Source of the DNA: Acidimicrobiales bacterium
GTDB lineage: Bacteria; Actinomycetota; Acidimicrobiia; Acidimicrobiales; Iamiaceae
Assembly (NCBI GenBank): GCA_035547835.1
Contig: DASZTW010000011.1
Location: forward strand, 1 to 64,000
Direction of reading: 5' to 3'
Length of the DNA: 64,000 nt
The notes below the pieces were generated by a model that was given only the letters and a program-made list of their open reading frames with translations, did no database searches and was not told the origin of the DNA. A program made the translations under genes and the position numbers. Of the stretch, positions 14,411 through 22,871 are shown piece by piece (position 1 is the stretch's first letter; each line of letters opens with the position of its first letter).

Positions 14411-16708
14411 ATGAAGGAGCGCCGTCCACAGGAGCGGCCATCCAGCAGTCATGCCGCTGGATCGGCCACGCCGCAGGAGGCCAGCATCAAGCGTGCGGTC
14501 GCCTACCTGCGGGTCAGTACCAAACAGCAAGCCGTCCGTGACGGCCACGCCGAGGGTTATTCGCTGCCGACCCAGCGAGCCACCTGCGAACGCCGGGCCG
14601 AGCAACTGGGCGCCGTCATCATCGAGGAGTACCTCGACAAGGACACCGGCACCCGCACCGACAAGCGCCCGCAGATGATGGCCATGCTGGACCGCATCAC
14701 CCGTGAGCGAGATGTCGACTACGTCATCGTCTTCAAGCTCGATCGCTGGGCCCGCAACGCCCGTGAGGATCTGGTCAACGACTACCTGCTCGAGAACGCC
14801 GGCGCTGAGCTGGTGTCGTGCTCCGAGCCGATCGACCGCAGCAACGCCGGCCAGATGATGCACACCGTGCTGGCCGGCCTCAACCAGTACCACTCCCGCA
14901 ACATGGGCGATGAGATCAAGCGCAAGACGCTGATCAAGATCCAAGAGGGCGGCACCCCAGGCGCCGCCCGCATTGGCTACAAGAACATTGGCGAGGGTGG
15001 CCGCCGCTGGGTCGAGCCCGACCCGGAGCGTGCCCCGCTGATCCAGTGGTGCTTTGAGGCCTATGCCACCGGCGAATGGACGATGGGCGATCTACTGGCC
15101 GAAGCCACCGACCGAGGCCTGCGCAGCCGAGGCGGACCGAACACGCCTCAGAAGAAGCTCTCGCTCAGCCAAATGAACCGGTTGCTGCGCTCGCCCTACT
15201 ACAAGGGCATCGTGGTCTTCAACGGTGCGCAGTACCAAGGCAAGCACGAGCCGCTGGTCGATGACGAGACCTGGCAGCGTGTTCAGGACATGGTCGCCAG
15301 CCGGCGCAAAGGCGAGAAGCAGCGCTCACATCACCACTATCTCAAGGGAAGCATCTACTGCGGACGCTGTGGCTCACGGCTGTGTATCACGTACTCCCGG
15401 AGCAAGACCGGCCAGCGTTACCCGTACTACTTCTGCGTGGGCCGGCACCAGAAGCGCACCACCTGCATGCTCACGTACCGGCCGCTCGAGTGGGTCGAGC
15501 GCTGCATTGAGGAGCACTACCGAGTCATCCAGCTGACAGCCGAGGGACTCGACTATACGGCTGCGGCCGTCTTGCGAGAGCTCCGTGGCCAGCAGGATAC
15601 GACAGCCGCCGAGACCGAACGCCAGCAGACCCGCCTCCGCCAGCTCGATGACGAACGCACCAAGTTGCTGCACGCCTACTACGCCGGTGCCGTGCCACTC
15701 GACCTGCTGCAGCGAGAACAACAGCGCATCGCCGAAGAAAGCAATGCGGCTGCCGCCCTGATCGCCGCTACCACCCTCCAAGGCGAAACACTCCAGACCA
15801 CCGCTGATGCTGCCGTCAGCATGGCCCGTGACTGCCATGGCGCCTACCTGGCCGCTTCGCCCAAAGCCCGCCGCCTGATGAACCAGGCCTTCTTCAAGCG
15901 AATCATGGTGACCGAGGACGGCGTAGTCGACTGGGAGTACGCTCAGCCCTTCGCCAGCCTGATGGCTGCACACGAGGCCCCCAGCGGTCTCCACGCCCAG
16001 CCCCATGACCAGCACGGCGAGGTCGACACCGCCACGGCAGGCACGAGCCGCCAGCGTGCTTCAGGCAACGGCCCGGCATACCAACGACAGAGCCCCCGCC
16101 GTTGGGCGGGGGCTCTCTTTGGTCGGAGTTCGAAAGACGAACACTTGGCGGAGGGTGTGGGATTCGAACCCACGGTGGCCCGAAGACCACAACGACTTTC
16201 GAGGCCGTCCCATTCGTCCGCTCTGGCAACCCTCCGGCCGCGACACTACTGGCTGGCAACCAGGGCCCAGAACGGGTTGGGCGCCGCTGGCCGTAGCATG
16301 CGGCGCGGTGGAACGCCTCGTGTCGTCGGAGCAGTCGGTCGCAGCAGCGCTCGACGTCGCGCTCGACGAAGCGGCGCTCGCTGCCCGCCACGACGACGTG
16401 CCGGTGGGGGCGGTGGTGCTGCGCGGCGAGCGGATCATCGCCCGCCGCCACAACGAGCGCGAACTGCGCGGCGACCCCACCGCCCACGCGGAGATGCTGG
16501 CTATCCGCGACGCGGCCGACGACCTCGGTCGTTGGCGGCTCGAGGATTGCACGCTGGTGGTCACGCTCGAGCCTTGCCCGATGTGCGCGGGAGCGGCGTG
16601 GGCGGCACGGCTCGGCAAGGTCGTGTACGCGGCCGCCGACTTCAAAGCGGGCGCGATGGGGTCGCTGTACAACGTGGCTGCCGACAACCGGCTCAACCAT
16701 CAGAGTGA
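14411..16708 (+). CDS. Large serine recombinase (integrase) with no stop before the tRNA
   Basis: The catalytic resolvase domain (about residues 28-170) begins 'RAVAYLRVSTKQQ' with nucleophile Ser36. The recombinase domain follows to about 300. A zinc ribbon is at about 316-352 ('YCGRCGSRLC', 'YFCVGRHQKRTTC'), then a coiled-coil region ('LRQLDDERTKLLHAYYAG'). It inserts and excises the element. Recognisable homology ends near residue 520 (about 15960), but the frame has no stop until 16708. It runs through a terminator hairpin, antisense through tRNA-Ser(CGA), and into the tadA region. Everything past about 16090 is probably not native protein. The likeliest cause is that integration separated the gene from its own stop codon. 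The start has a GAGGA site. The end coordinate is simply the first in-frame stop. Confidence 0.8.
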   Translation: MKERRPQERPSSSHAAGSATPQEASIKRAVAYLRVSTKQQAVRDGHAEGYSLPTQRATCERRAEQLGAVIIEEYLDKDTGTRTDKRPQMMAMLDRITRERDVDYVIVFKLDRWARNAREDLVNDYLLENAGAELVSCSEPIDRSNAGQMMHTVLAGLNQYHSRNMGDEIKRKTLIKIQEGGTPGAARIGYKNIGEGGRRWVEPDPERAPLIQWCFEAYATGEWTMGDLLAEATDRGLRSRGGPNTPQKKLSLSQMNRLLRSPYYKGIVVFNGAQYQGKHEPLVDDETWQRVQDMVASRRKGEKQRSHHHYLKGSIYCGRCGSRLCITYSRSKTGQRYPYYFCVGRHQKRTTCMLTYRPLEWVERCIEEHYRVIQLTAEGLDYTAAAVLRELRGQQDTTAAETERQQTRLRQLDDERTKLLHAYYAGAVPLDLLQREQQRIAEESNAAAALIAATTLQGETLQTTADAAVSMARDCHGAYLAASPKARRLMNQAFFKRIMVTEDGVVDWEYAQPFASLMAAHEAPSGLHAQPHDQHGEVDTATAGTSRQRASGNGPAYQRQSPRRWAGALFGRSSKDEHLAEGVGFEPTVARRPQRLSRPSHSSALATLRPRHYWLATRAQNGLGAAGRSMRRGGTPRVVGAVGRSSARRRARRSGARCPPRRRAGGGGGAARRADHRPPPQRARTARRPHRPRGDAGYPRRGRRPRSLAARGLHAGGHARALPDVRGSGVGGTARQGRVRGRRLQSGRDGVAVQRGCRQPAQPSE
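16089..16116. terminator. Strong hairpin, probable terminator
   Basis: Perfect 12-bp arms (AGAGCCCCCGCC / GGCGGGGGCTCT) with a GTTG loop. It lies 30 bases beyond the 3' end of the minus-strand tRNA-Ser and so suits termination of the tRNA transcript. On the plus strand it is followed by CTTT and lies inside the run-on integrase frame. Confidence 0.65.
16146..16235 (-). tRNA. tRNA-Ser(CGA)
   Basis: 90-nt class II tRNA on the minus strand with CCA encoded. The acceptor arm is GGAGGGT/ACCCTCC, the anticodon loop is CTCGAAA (anticodon CGA, reads UCG), the long variable arm is GTGGTC-TTCG-GGCCAC, and the T arm is GTGGG-TTCGAAT-CCCAC. Its 3' end faces the mobile element, the usual orientation for an attachment site in a tRNA gene. 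Confidence 0.92.
16294..16299 (+). promoter_or_regulatory. -10 box of tadA (leaderless)
   Basis: TAGCAT, 8 bases before the GTG start; no ribosome site. Confidence 0.6.
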
Positions 16709-16796
16709 GGTGGTGGCCGGGCCGCGGTCGGACGAGAGTGCGCGGATGTTGCGCGACTTCTTCGAGTCGCACCGCGGCACGTCCGTCGCGGAGTAG
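16308..16796 (+). CDS. tadA: tRNA-specific adenosine deaminase
   Basis: 162 residues from GTG, chosen because a TAGCAT -10 box lies 8 bases upstream. Converts A34 to inosine in tRNA-Arg(ACG). Zinc and catalytic motifs are complete: 'HAE' (His60, Glu62 as proton shuttle) and 'PCPMC' (Cys90, Cys93). Length is usual for bacterial TadA. The upstream region overlaps only the meaningless run-on of the integrase frame. Next to a tRNA-Ser gene, as often found in actinobacteria. A plain nucleoside or guanine deaminase is the less likely alternative. Confidence 0.9.
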   Translation: MERLVSSEQSVAAALDVALDEAALAARHDDVPVGAVVLRGERIIARRHNERELRGDPTAHAEMLAIRDAADDLGRWRLEDCTLVVTLEPCPMCAGAAWAARLGKVVYAAADFKAGAMGSLYNVAADNRLNHQSEVVAGPRSDESARMLRDFFESHRGTSVAE

Positions 16797-16844
16797 CGCG
16801 AGCGCCGGCGACAGACGTCGGTCCGCGCCTGCGACACTCGGAGG

Positions 16845-17699
16845 ATGGCGGACGACGCGGGGTCGAGCCGCAACGACCTCATGGTCGACGAGCTGGTCCG
16901 CCGGGGAGTGATCCGGCGGGCCGAGGTGGAGGCCGCGTTCCGGGCGGTGCCCCGGCACTGGTTCCTGCCGGGTGTCGACGAGCACGAGGTGTACCGGGGC
17001 CGCGTCGTCGCGACGCACTGGGACGCCGAGGGGCTCACCAGCTCCGCCAGCGAGCCGGCGATCATGGCCCGGATGCTGGAGCAGCTCGCGCCGCGTCCCG
17101 GCGATGCCGTGCTCGAGATCGGCGCCGGCACCGGCTACAACGCTGCGCTGCTGGCCACGTTGGTGGGTGCCACCGGCGGGGTCGTCACCGTCGACATCGA
17201 CCCCGAGGTGACGGCAGAAGCGGCCCGCAACCTTGCGGCGGCGGGCTTCGACGCGGTCGACGTGCGGGCGGTCGACGGGTGGGAACCGGCCGGGCCGCAC
17301 GGTGCGTTCGACCGCATCCTCGTCACGGCGTCGGTCTGGGACCTCGCTCCCGCGTGGCTCGACGAGCTGGCACCCGACGGCGTGCTGGTGTCGCCGCTGT
17401 GGCTGCACCGCGGCCAGCAGGCGTCGGTCGAACTGCACCGCCACGGTGTGGGGTTGCGGAGCCGGAGCATCGAGCCGTGCGGGTTCATCCCGTTGCGGGG
17501 CGCGGGCGCGGTCCCGCCGGGTGCGGTCGCGGCGGACGGCTGGGTCGGGCCGCGCTGGGACCGCCTGGTGGTCGACGTGGTGCCGGCCGCGGCCGTGCCG
17601 TCGCTCGACGAGACCGCTACGGTCGGCGCGCTGGCCGTGCTGCAACGGCCGCACTGCACGTACGTGATCTGGGATCGGGGGACGAGATGGGGAACGTGA
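16845..17699 (+). CDS. pcm: Protein-L-isoaspartate O-methyltransferase-like
   Basis: 284 residues. Repairs isoaspartyl residues in damaged proteins using AdoMet. The N-terminal 'LVRRGVIRRAEVEAAFRAVP' and 'HWFLP' with the family's 'SSASEPAIMARMLEQL' (about 65-80) are followed by the AdoMet motif I 'VLEIGAGTGYNAALLA' (about 89-104), and 'FDRILVTASVWDLAPAWLDE' stands for motif II/III. It is longer than the usual 210-residue enzyme by a C-terminal extension of about 70 residues, like the actinobacterial PCMT-type proteins. The stop overlaps the start of the next gene by 13 bases. Confidence 0.8.
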   Translation: MADDAGSSRNDLMVDELVRRGVIRRAEVEAAFRAVPRHWFLPGVDEHEVYRGRVVATHWDAEGLTSSASEPAIMARMLEQLAPRPGDAVLEIGAGTGYNAALLATLVGATGGVVTVDIDPEVTAEAARNLAAAGFDAVDVRAVDGWEPAGPHGAFDRILVTASVWDLAPAWLDELAPDGVLVSPLWLHRGQQASVELHRHGVGLRSRSIEPCGFIPLRGAGAVPPGAVAADGWVGPRWDRLVVDVVPAAAVPSLDETATVGALAVLQRPHCTYVIWDRGTRWGT

Positions 17700-18901
17700 C
17701 GCCGCGCGTCGATCCGGAAGAGGTCGGCCTCGACGGTGCGCAGCTGCGCCGGATCGACGAGCACCTGACCACCCGGTACCTCGACCCGGGCAAGATCGCC
17801 GGTTGCCAGACCTGGGTGATCCGCCACGGCCAGGTCGCGTACGCCTCGTCGCTGGGCTTGGCCGACCGCGAGCGGGGGCGCCCCGTGGCCGACGACACGA
17901 TCTGGCGTCTGTACTCGATGACCAAGCCGATCACCGGCGTCGCCCTGATGCAGCTGTACGAGCGCGGCTTGTTCCAGCTCTCGGACCCCGTCCACCGCTT
18001 CATCCCGTCGTGGCGCGACGTGACCGTCCGAGAGGTCGACGCCGACGGCCGCGAACGGATCGTCCCCGCCGACCGGCCGCCGTCGATCCGCGACGTGATG
18101 ATGCACATGTCGGGCATCGGCTACGCCAAGGGCAACGGCGACCTCGACCTTGCCAACGTGAGCCGCTACCACGACCTCGAGGAGCTCGCCTCCGACATCG
18201 TCACCTCGCCGTTGCGCTACCAGCCCGGTACCCAGTGGCTGTACTCGTTCGGGATGGACGTGTGCGCCCGCCTCGTCGAGATCCTGGCCGACGAGCCGTT
18301 TGACGACTACTTGCAGCGGGAGATCTTCGACCCGCTCGGCATGGTCGACACCGGGTTCTCCGTGTCCGACGACCAGCTCGATCGGTTCGCTGCCTGCTAC
18401 GGCCGCAACAGCCGAAAAGAGCTCGTGCTGGTCGACGACCCCGAGCGGTCGGCCTACCGGCGCAGGCCGACGCTGTTGATGGGAGGCGGCGGGCTGGTGG
18501 GTAGCGGGCCCGACTACGTGCGGTTCGTGGCCATGCTCGCGGCTGGCGGCACGCTCGACGGCGCCAGGATCCTCGGCCCCCGCACCGTGGAGCTGATGGC
18601 CACCAACCACCTGCCGGGCGGCGGCCAGATGACCGACTTCGCGCTCCCCGGCGCGTACGGCGAGGTCGGGTTCGAGGGCATGGGCTTCGGGCTCACCATG
18701 GCCGTCGGCCAAGGCCCCGCCGCCACCCAAGTGATCGGCTCGGCCGGCGAGTTCATGTGGGGCGGCGCCGCGTCGACCGCGTTCTGGGTCGACCCAGTCG
18801 AGGACCTCGCGGTCGTGTTCATGACCCAACTGCTCCCGTCGGGCACGTTCAACTTCCGCGGCCAGCTCCGCACGATCGTCTACCCCGCGATCACCGCCTG
18901 A
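17687..18901 (+). CDS. Beta-lactamase-family serine hydrolase
   Basis: 404 residues from an ATG 13 bases inside the end of the preceding gene. The SxxK nucleophile motif is 'SMTK' (Ser77, Lys80), in 'WRLYSMTKPITGVALMQLYE'; a second motif 'YSFGMDV' stands at about 185 for the YxN tyrosine. No signal peptide, so probably cytoplasmic. This clade (class C beta-lactamase/EstB-like) holds esterases and D-aminopeptidases rather than antibiotic resistance enzymes. Substrate unknown. Confidence 0.8.
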   Translation: MGNVTPRVDPEEVGLDGAQLRRIDEHLTTRYLDPGKIAGCQTWVIRHGQVAYASSLGLADRERGRPVADDTIWRLYSMTKPITGVALMQLYERGLFQLSDPVHRFIPSWRDVTVREVDADGRERIVPADRPPSIRDVMMHMSGIGYAKGNGDLDLANVSRYHDLEELASDIVTSPLRYQPGTQWLYSFGMDVCARLVEILADEPFDDYLQREIFDPLGMVDTGFSVSDDQLDRFAACYGRNSRKELVLVDDPERSAYRRRPTLLMGGGGLVGSGPDYVRFVAMLAAGGTLDGARILGPRTVELMATNHLPGGGQMTDFALPGAYGEVGFEGMGFGLTMAVGQGPAATQVIGSAGEFMWGGAASTAFWVDPVEDLAVVFMTQLLPSGTFNFRGQLRTIVYPAITA

Positions 18902-18983
18902 CCGACCGATCCCGCCACTGGTTCCTCGTCGCCGCGCCCCCGGCAATCGCACAGATCTGGTCGCGCGGGAGAACGCGGGCGCG

Positions 18984-19071
18984 TGGCGGAGGGGGTGGGA
19001 TTCGAACCCACGGTGAGTCTCCCCACACACGCTTTCCAAGCGTGCCGATTCGGCCGCTCTCGCACCCCTCC
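18984..19071 (-). tRNA. tRNA-Ser(GGA)
   Basis: 88-nt class II tRNA on the minus strand, CCA encoded. Acceptor GGAGGGG/CCCCTCC, anticodon arm CACGC-TTGGAAA-GCGTG (anticodon GGA, reads UCC/UCU), long variable arm, T arm GTGGG-TTCGAAT-CCCAC. Confidence 0.92.
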
Positions 19072-19390
19072 CAGGGCGCCGGCCGCGGCGCCGGGACGAC
19101 GCCGGTGGTGGCCGGAGCGGTAGAGGCTATCGTGTCTGCGACCCGCCTCCGGAGGTGGCGGCCGGGTCCTGTGCAACGGCAGCCCGTGAACCGAGTCAGG
19201 GCCGGGAGGCAGCAGCTCTCAGCGGAGACTGCGGTGTGCCGCAGATCGCCTGGCCGTCGCCTCCGGGGGCGGGCCTTCGTCGTTTCGTCCCTGTCAGGCC
19301 TGCGTCGTGGCGTCGGTGGAGCGGGCGACGGTTGTGACGCCGACGCAAATGGTGACGGTGCCGGGCCCGGTTCCACGTATCCTCCGGCCG
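19072..19390. other. Intergenic region upstream of tRNA-Ser(GGA) and the MOSC gene
   Basis: About 320 bases with no supportable gene on either strand. Holds the promoter for the minus-strand tRNA (no box clear enough to mark) and, at its right end, the -10 box of the MOSC gene. Confidence 0.6.
19378..19383 (+). promoter_or_regulatory. -10 box of the MOSC gene (leaderless)
   Basis: TATCCT, 7 bases before the ATG at 19391; no ribosome site. Confidence 0.6.
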
Positions 19391-20083
19391 ATGTCATCGG
19401 TGCGGTCGGTCAATGTGGGTTCGGCCACGCCCACGTCGGCGCCGGGGCCGGGCGTCACCGGCATCTGCAAGGCGCCCGTCGCCTCGGTCGACGTGCGGGC
19501 ACCTGGGCCGAAGCACGGCGGCGAGGGCAGCGGGATCGTCGGCGACGTGGTTGCCGATCGCCGCCACCACGGCGGCGACACCCAGGCCGTGTACGCCTTC
19601 GCCCGCGAGGAGCTCGATTGGTGGGCCGCCGAGCTCGCCCGCGAGCTGCCCGACGGCATGTTCGGCGAGAACCTCACCACGACCGGACTCGACGTCGACG
19701 CGTCGATCATCGGCGAGCGGTGGGAGGTGGGCGCCGAGGTCGTGCTCGAGGTGTGCGGGCCCCGCATCCCGTGCCAGACGTTCCAGGTCCGTATGGGCGA
19801 GCGCGGCTGGATCAAGCGCTTCACGCAGCGAGGTCGGAGCGGGGCATACCTGGCGGTCGTCGAGCCGGGGACGATCCGCACCGGCGACCCGATCCGCGTG
19901 ACGGCCCGCCCCACCCATGGGGTCACGGTGCCGGACGTGTTCCGCGCCTGGAACGGCGACCACGCCGCGGAGGACAAGGTGCTCGCCGCCAGCTGCTTGT
20001 GGCCCGTCGAACACGAGGAGCTCGCGGCGCGCGTCGCGGCGCGGGAGACGGCCCGGGTCGGGCTCGGCGACGACCCCGCCTAG
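19391..20083 (+). CDS. MOSC-domain protein
   Basis: 230 residues. MOSC proteins carry or transfer sulfur, often onto molybdenum cofactor (YiiM type). Visible signature: 'RHHGGDTQAVYAFAREELDWW', 'GMFGENLTTTGLD', 'GPRIPCQTFQVRMGERGW' with the conserved Cys, and 'GAYLAVVEPGTIRTGDPI'. The ATG was chosen for the TATCCT box upstream. The stop codon TAG is the first half of the -10 box of the following SDR gene. Which cofactor enzyme it serves is not shown by the neighbours. Confidence 0.85.
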   Translation: MSSVRSVNVGSATPTSAPGPGVTGICKAPVASVDVRAPGPKHGGEGSGIVGDVVADRRHHGGDTQAVYAFAREELDWWAAELARELPDGMFGENLTTTGLDVDASIIGERWEVGAEVVLEVCGPRIPCQTFQVRMGERGWIKRFTQRGRSGAYLAVVEPGTIRTGDPIRVTARPTHGVTVPDVFRAWNGDHAAEDKVLAASCLWPVEHEELAARVAARETARVGLGDDPA

Positions 20084-20086
20084 ATT
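20081..20086 (+). promoter_or_regulatory. -10 box of the SDR gene (leaderless)
   Basis: TAGATT, 7 bases before the ATG at 20094. Its TAG is also the stop codon of the MOSC gene. Confidence 0.6.
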
Positions 20087-20093
20087 CCGAGCC

Positions 20094-20903
20094 ATGACCG
20101 ACACGACCGCGGCCGGCCCCGCCACCAAGCCCGTCCCTGCAGACGCCGGGCAGGTGGCGCGCCTGTTCCGGCTCGACGGGCGCGTCGCCATCGTGACCGG
20201 GGCGTCGAGCGGCCTGGGTGACCGCTTCGCCCGGGTGCTGCGGGCGGCGGGTGCCGAGGTCGTCGTGGCGGCGCGGCGCGTCGATCGCCTCGACACGCTG
20301 GCCGCAGAGATCGGCGCGGTCCCCGTCCGCTGCGACGTCGCCGACGCCGACGACCGCGAAGCCCTCGTGTCCACCACCCTCGACCGGTTCGGGCGCATCG
20401 ACATCCTCGTGAACAACGCGGGCATCTCGTGGGTCGGCGCTGCGGAGGACGAGCCGCTCGAGGAGTGGCATCGCGTGCTCGACGTCAACCTCACCGGGCT
20501 GTTCGGCCTCACCCAGCTCGTGGCTCGCCACATGTTCGAGCGCGCCAGCGGGTCGATCATCAACATCTCGTCGATGCTCGGCCAAGTGGCATCGATGCCG
20601 GTGAAGCAGGCCAGCTACATCGCCACGAAGGGCGCGGTCACCAACCTCACCCGCCAACTCGGCGCCGAGTGGGCCCGCAAGGGGGTTCGGGTCAACGGGA
20701 TCGGCCCCGGCTGGTTCCGCAGCGAGCTCACGGTCGACATGGAAGACGATGCGTCGCAGACGTTCATCCGCCGGAACTGCCCGATGGGCCGCATGGGCGA
20801 GCCGCACGAGCTCGACGGCGCGCTGCTGTACCTGGCCGGCGACGCGTCGACGTACGTGACCGGCCAGACCCTGCTGGTCGACGGGGGCTGGACCGCCCGC
20901 TGA
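20094..20903 (+). CDS. Short-chain dehydrogenase/reductase
   Basis: 269 residues. Classical SDR with NAD(P) motif 'TGASSGLG' (about 39-46), 'NNAG', catalytic Ser ('NISSMLG') and Tyr-Lys ('YIATK', YxxxK). The C-terminal 'DASTYVTGQTLLVDGGW' is typical of the family. Cytoplasmic NAD(P)-dependent oxidoreductase of unknown substrate. An Asp in 'RCDVADADDREA' at strand 3 does not settle NAD against NADP. Expressed from its own -10 box. Confidence 0.88.
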   Translation: MTDTTAAGPATKPVPADAGQVARLFRLDGRVAIVTGASSGLGDRFARVLRAAGAEVVVAARRVDRLDTLAAEIGAVPVRCDVADADDREALVSTTLDRFGRIDILVNNAGISWVGAAEDEPLEEWHRVLDVNLTGLFGLTQLVARHMFERASGSIINISSMLGQVASMPVKQASYIATKGAVTNLTRQLGAEWARKGVRVNGIGPGWFRSELTVDMEDDASQTFIRRNCPMGRMGEPHELDGALLYLAGDASTYVTGQTLLVDGGWTAR

Positions 20904-20930
20904 CCCGTCACGGGGGGCGCGGGCCATCGG

Positions 20931-20936
20931 TAGGCT
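20931..20936 (+). promoter_or_regulatory. -10 box of dnaX (leaderless)
   Basis: TAGGCT, 7 bases before the dnaX ATG. Confidence 0.6.
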
Positions 20937-20943
20937 CGGCCCG

Positions 20944-22821
20944 ATGGCCTACCAGTCGCTCTACCGGCGCTACCGGCCGCAGCGCTTCAGCGAGGTGCGG
21001 GGCCAGCCGTACGTCGTGGCGGCCCTGCGCAACGCCGTGCGCGACGAGCGGGTCTCGCACGCGTACCTGTTCAGCGGGCCACGCGGTACCGGCAAGACCT
21101 CCACGGCCCGCATCATGGCCAAGGCGCTCAACTGCGAGAACCTGACCGACGGCGAACCGTGCGGCGAGTGTGAGTCGTGCCGGGCCATCGAGGCCGGCAC
21201 GTCGTATGACCTCCAGGAGCTCGACGCCGCGTCGAACAACGGCGTCGACGCCATGCGCGACCTCATCGCCCGCGCCGCGCTCGGGTCGCCCGGCCGCACG
21301 AAGGTGTACATCCTCGACGAGGTCCACATGCTGTCGACGGCGGCGTCGAACGCATTGTTGAAGACGCTCGAGGAGCCGCCGCCACATGTGGTGTTCGTGC
21401 TGGCCACCACTGATCCCGAGAAGGTGCTGCGCACGATCCGCAGCCGCACCCAGCACCTCGAGTTCCACCTGCTCCCGGCCGACGAGCTCGCCGAGCACGT
21501 GCGGTGGGTGGCGGGCGACGCAGGGCTCGACGTCGACGACGACGCCGTGGCGCACGTGCTGCGCGCTGGTGGCGGCTCGGCCCGCGACACGCTCTCCGCG
21601 CTCGACCAGGTGGTCGCGGCGGGCGGCGTGGTCGACTCGGCCGGTCGCGCCGACGACCTCGTCGACGCCATCGTGCACACCGACACGGGCGCTGCGCTGC
21701 GAGCCGTCGAGCAGGCCGTGCAGGCCGGGCGCGACCCCCGGGTGCTCGGCGAAGCGCTGCTGGCCCGGCTGCGTGACGTGTTCCTGCAACGGATGGGCGT
21801 CGCGCTCGACCACCTCCCCGACAGCGAGCGGACGCAAGTCGCGGCCTGGGCCGAGGAGCTCTCCGACCGCGGCGTCACTCGATCGCTCGAAGCGGTGGGC
21901 GAGGCGCTGCTCGAGATGCGCCAGGCCCCCGACGTGCGCATCCCCCTCGAAGTCGCGCTGGTGCGCATCACCCGTGTCGAGACCGACGTGTCGCTCGACG
22001 CCCTGCTCGCCCGCATCGAGCACCTCGAAGCGCGCCTCGCCGGTTCGCCCGAGCCAGCTGCTGCGCCGCCACCTCCGGCCGGGTCGGGCGCGACCACCCC
22101 CGATGCCCCACCGGCGTCAGGTCCACCGCCCGCCCCGGCGCGCCCCGCCCGCGGCCGCCCGGGCGACGCGGCGCGCGCCGCGCTCACCAAGCCCGCACCC
22201 GACGCCTCGCAGGGACCCCCGCCCGCGCCGCCGGCACCCGCCACCGCACCTTCGGCGCCGGCGCGGTCGGCGTCCCCACCCCTGGAGCCGCCGGCGTCGA
22301 CAACGGATGCACCCCCGGCCGAGGCGCCGCCGGCCGACGCTCCCGCTCCCGGTGGCGGCTCCGACCCCGGCGGGCTGCCCGACCGCGACGCGCTGACCAT
22401 GGCCTGGGGCGACACGGTGCTGCCCGGCCTGCGCGGTCTCACCAAAGCGCTGTACTCCGCGGGGCGCTTCCTCGACAGCGACGGCGGCCACGCGGTGTTC
22501 GCACTGCCCGACGAGACCCACCGGGCCAAGTGCGCCGACCGCCTGGGCGACGTCGAAGCCGCGCTCGCCACGCATTTCGGCTTTCCGGTGCCGGTTCAGC
22601 TCGTCATCGACCGGGGCGCGACGCGTCCGGCCGACGAAACCGGCCCCGACGAGGGAGGGCCCACGCCGTCGGCGCCCGTAGCATCAGACCGTGCCATCGA
22701 GGACCGTGGCACCGAGGACATCGATCTGTCCGAGCTGACCGACGCGCCTGCCGACCAGCGCACCCCGGTCGACCGGGTGAGCGAGGTGTTCCCCGGTGCC
22801 GAGGTCGTCGACGGCAACTGA
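20944..22821 (+). CDS. dnaX: DNA polymerase III subunits gamma/tau
   Basis: 625 residues. Clamp-loader motor. AAA+ N-domain: Walker A 'GPRGTGKTS' (about 45-53), zinc-binding cysteines in 'CENLTDGEPCGECESCRAI', 'ILDEVHML' Walker B, and 'RTIRSRTQ' with the SRC-type arginine finger. Residues about 365-480 are a Pro/Ala-rich linker, followed by a tau-like C-terminal domain ('LTKALYSAGRFL', 'HFGFPVPVQLVID'). I saw no A-rich slippery site for making gamma by frameshift. First gene of dnaX-ybaB-recR, a conserved order. Confidence 0.93.
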   Translation: MAYQSLYRRYRPQRFSEVRGQPYVVAALRNAVRDERVSHAYLFSGPRGTGKTSTARIMAKALNCENLTDGEPCGECESCRAIEAGTSYDLQELDAASNNGVDAMRDLIARAALGSPGRTKVYILDEVHMLSTAASNALLKTLEEPPPHVVFVLATTDPEKVLRTIRSRTQHLEFHLLPADELAEHVRWVAGDAGLDVDDDAVAHVLRAGGGSARDTLSALDQVVAAGGVVDSAGRADDLVDAIVHTDTGAALRAVEQAVQAGRDPRVLGEALLARLRDVFLQRMGVALDHLPDSERTQVAAWAEELSDRGVTRSLEAVGEALLEMRQAPDVRIPLEVALVRITRVETDVSLDALLARIEHLEARLAGSPEPAAAPPPPAGSGATTPDAPPASGPPPAPARPARGRPGDAARAALTKPAPDASQGPPPAPPAPATAPSAPARSASPPLEPPASTTDAPPAEAPPADAPAPGGGSDPGGLPDRDALTMAWGDTVLPGLRGLTKALYSAGRFLDSDGGHAVFALPDETHRAKCADRLGDVEAALATHFGFPVPVQLVIDRGATRPADETGPDEGGPTPSAPVASDRAIEDRGTEDIDLSELTDAPADQRTPVDRVSEVFPGAEVVDGN

Positions 22822-22871
22822 CGCGCGACGCCCCCGACTCCCGTCCGCCCCCGACACTTGAGAGCACCGCG

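Noticed and set aside
16146-16235. Peptide 'GFEPT...' encoded across the tRNA antisense strand
   Set aside because: This string is the usual false translation of the T arm of tRNA-Ser, not a protein.
15903-19039. Long minus-strand frames of 583 and 634 codons across tadA, pcm and the hydrolase
   Set aside because: High-GC shadow frames antisense to genes with clear motifs; their translations are Arg/Pro/Ala-rich with no domain.
20970-22571. 533-codon minus-strand frame opposite dnaX
   Set aside because: Ser/Ala/Arg-rich shadow of the dnaX reading frame.
20944-22821. Programmed frameshift in dnaX
   Set aside because: No A-rich slippery heptamer could be found in the GC-rich linker.
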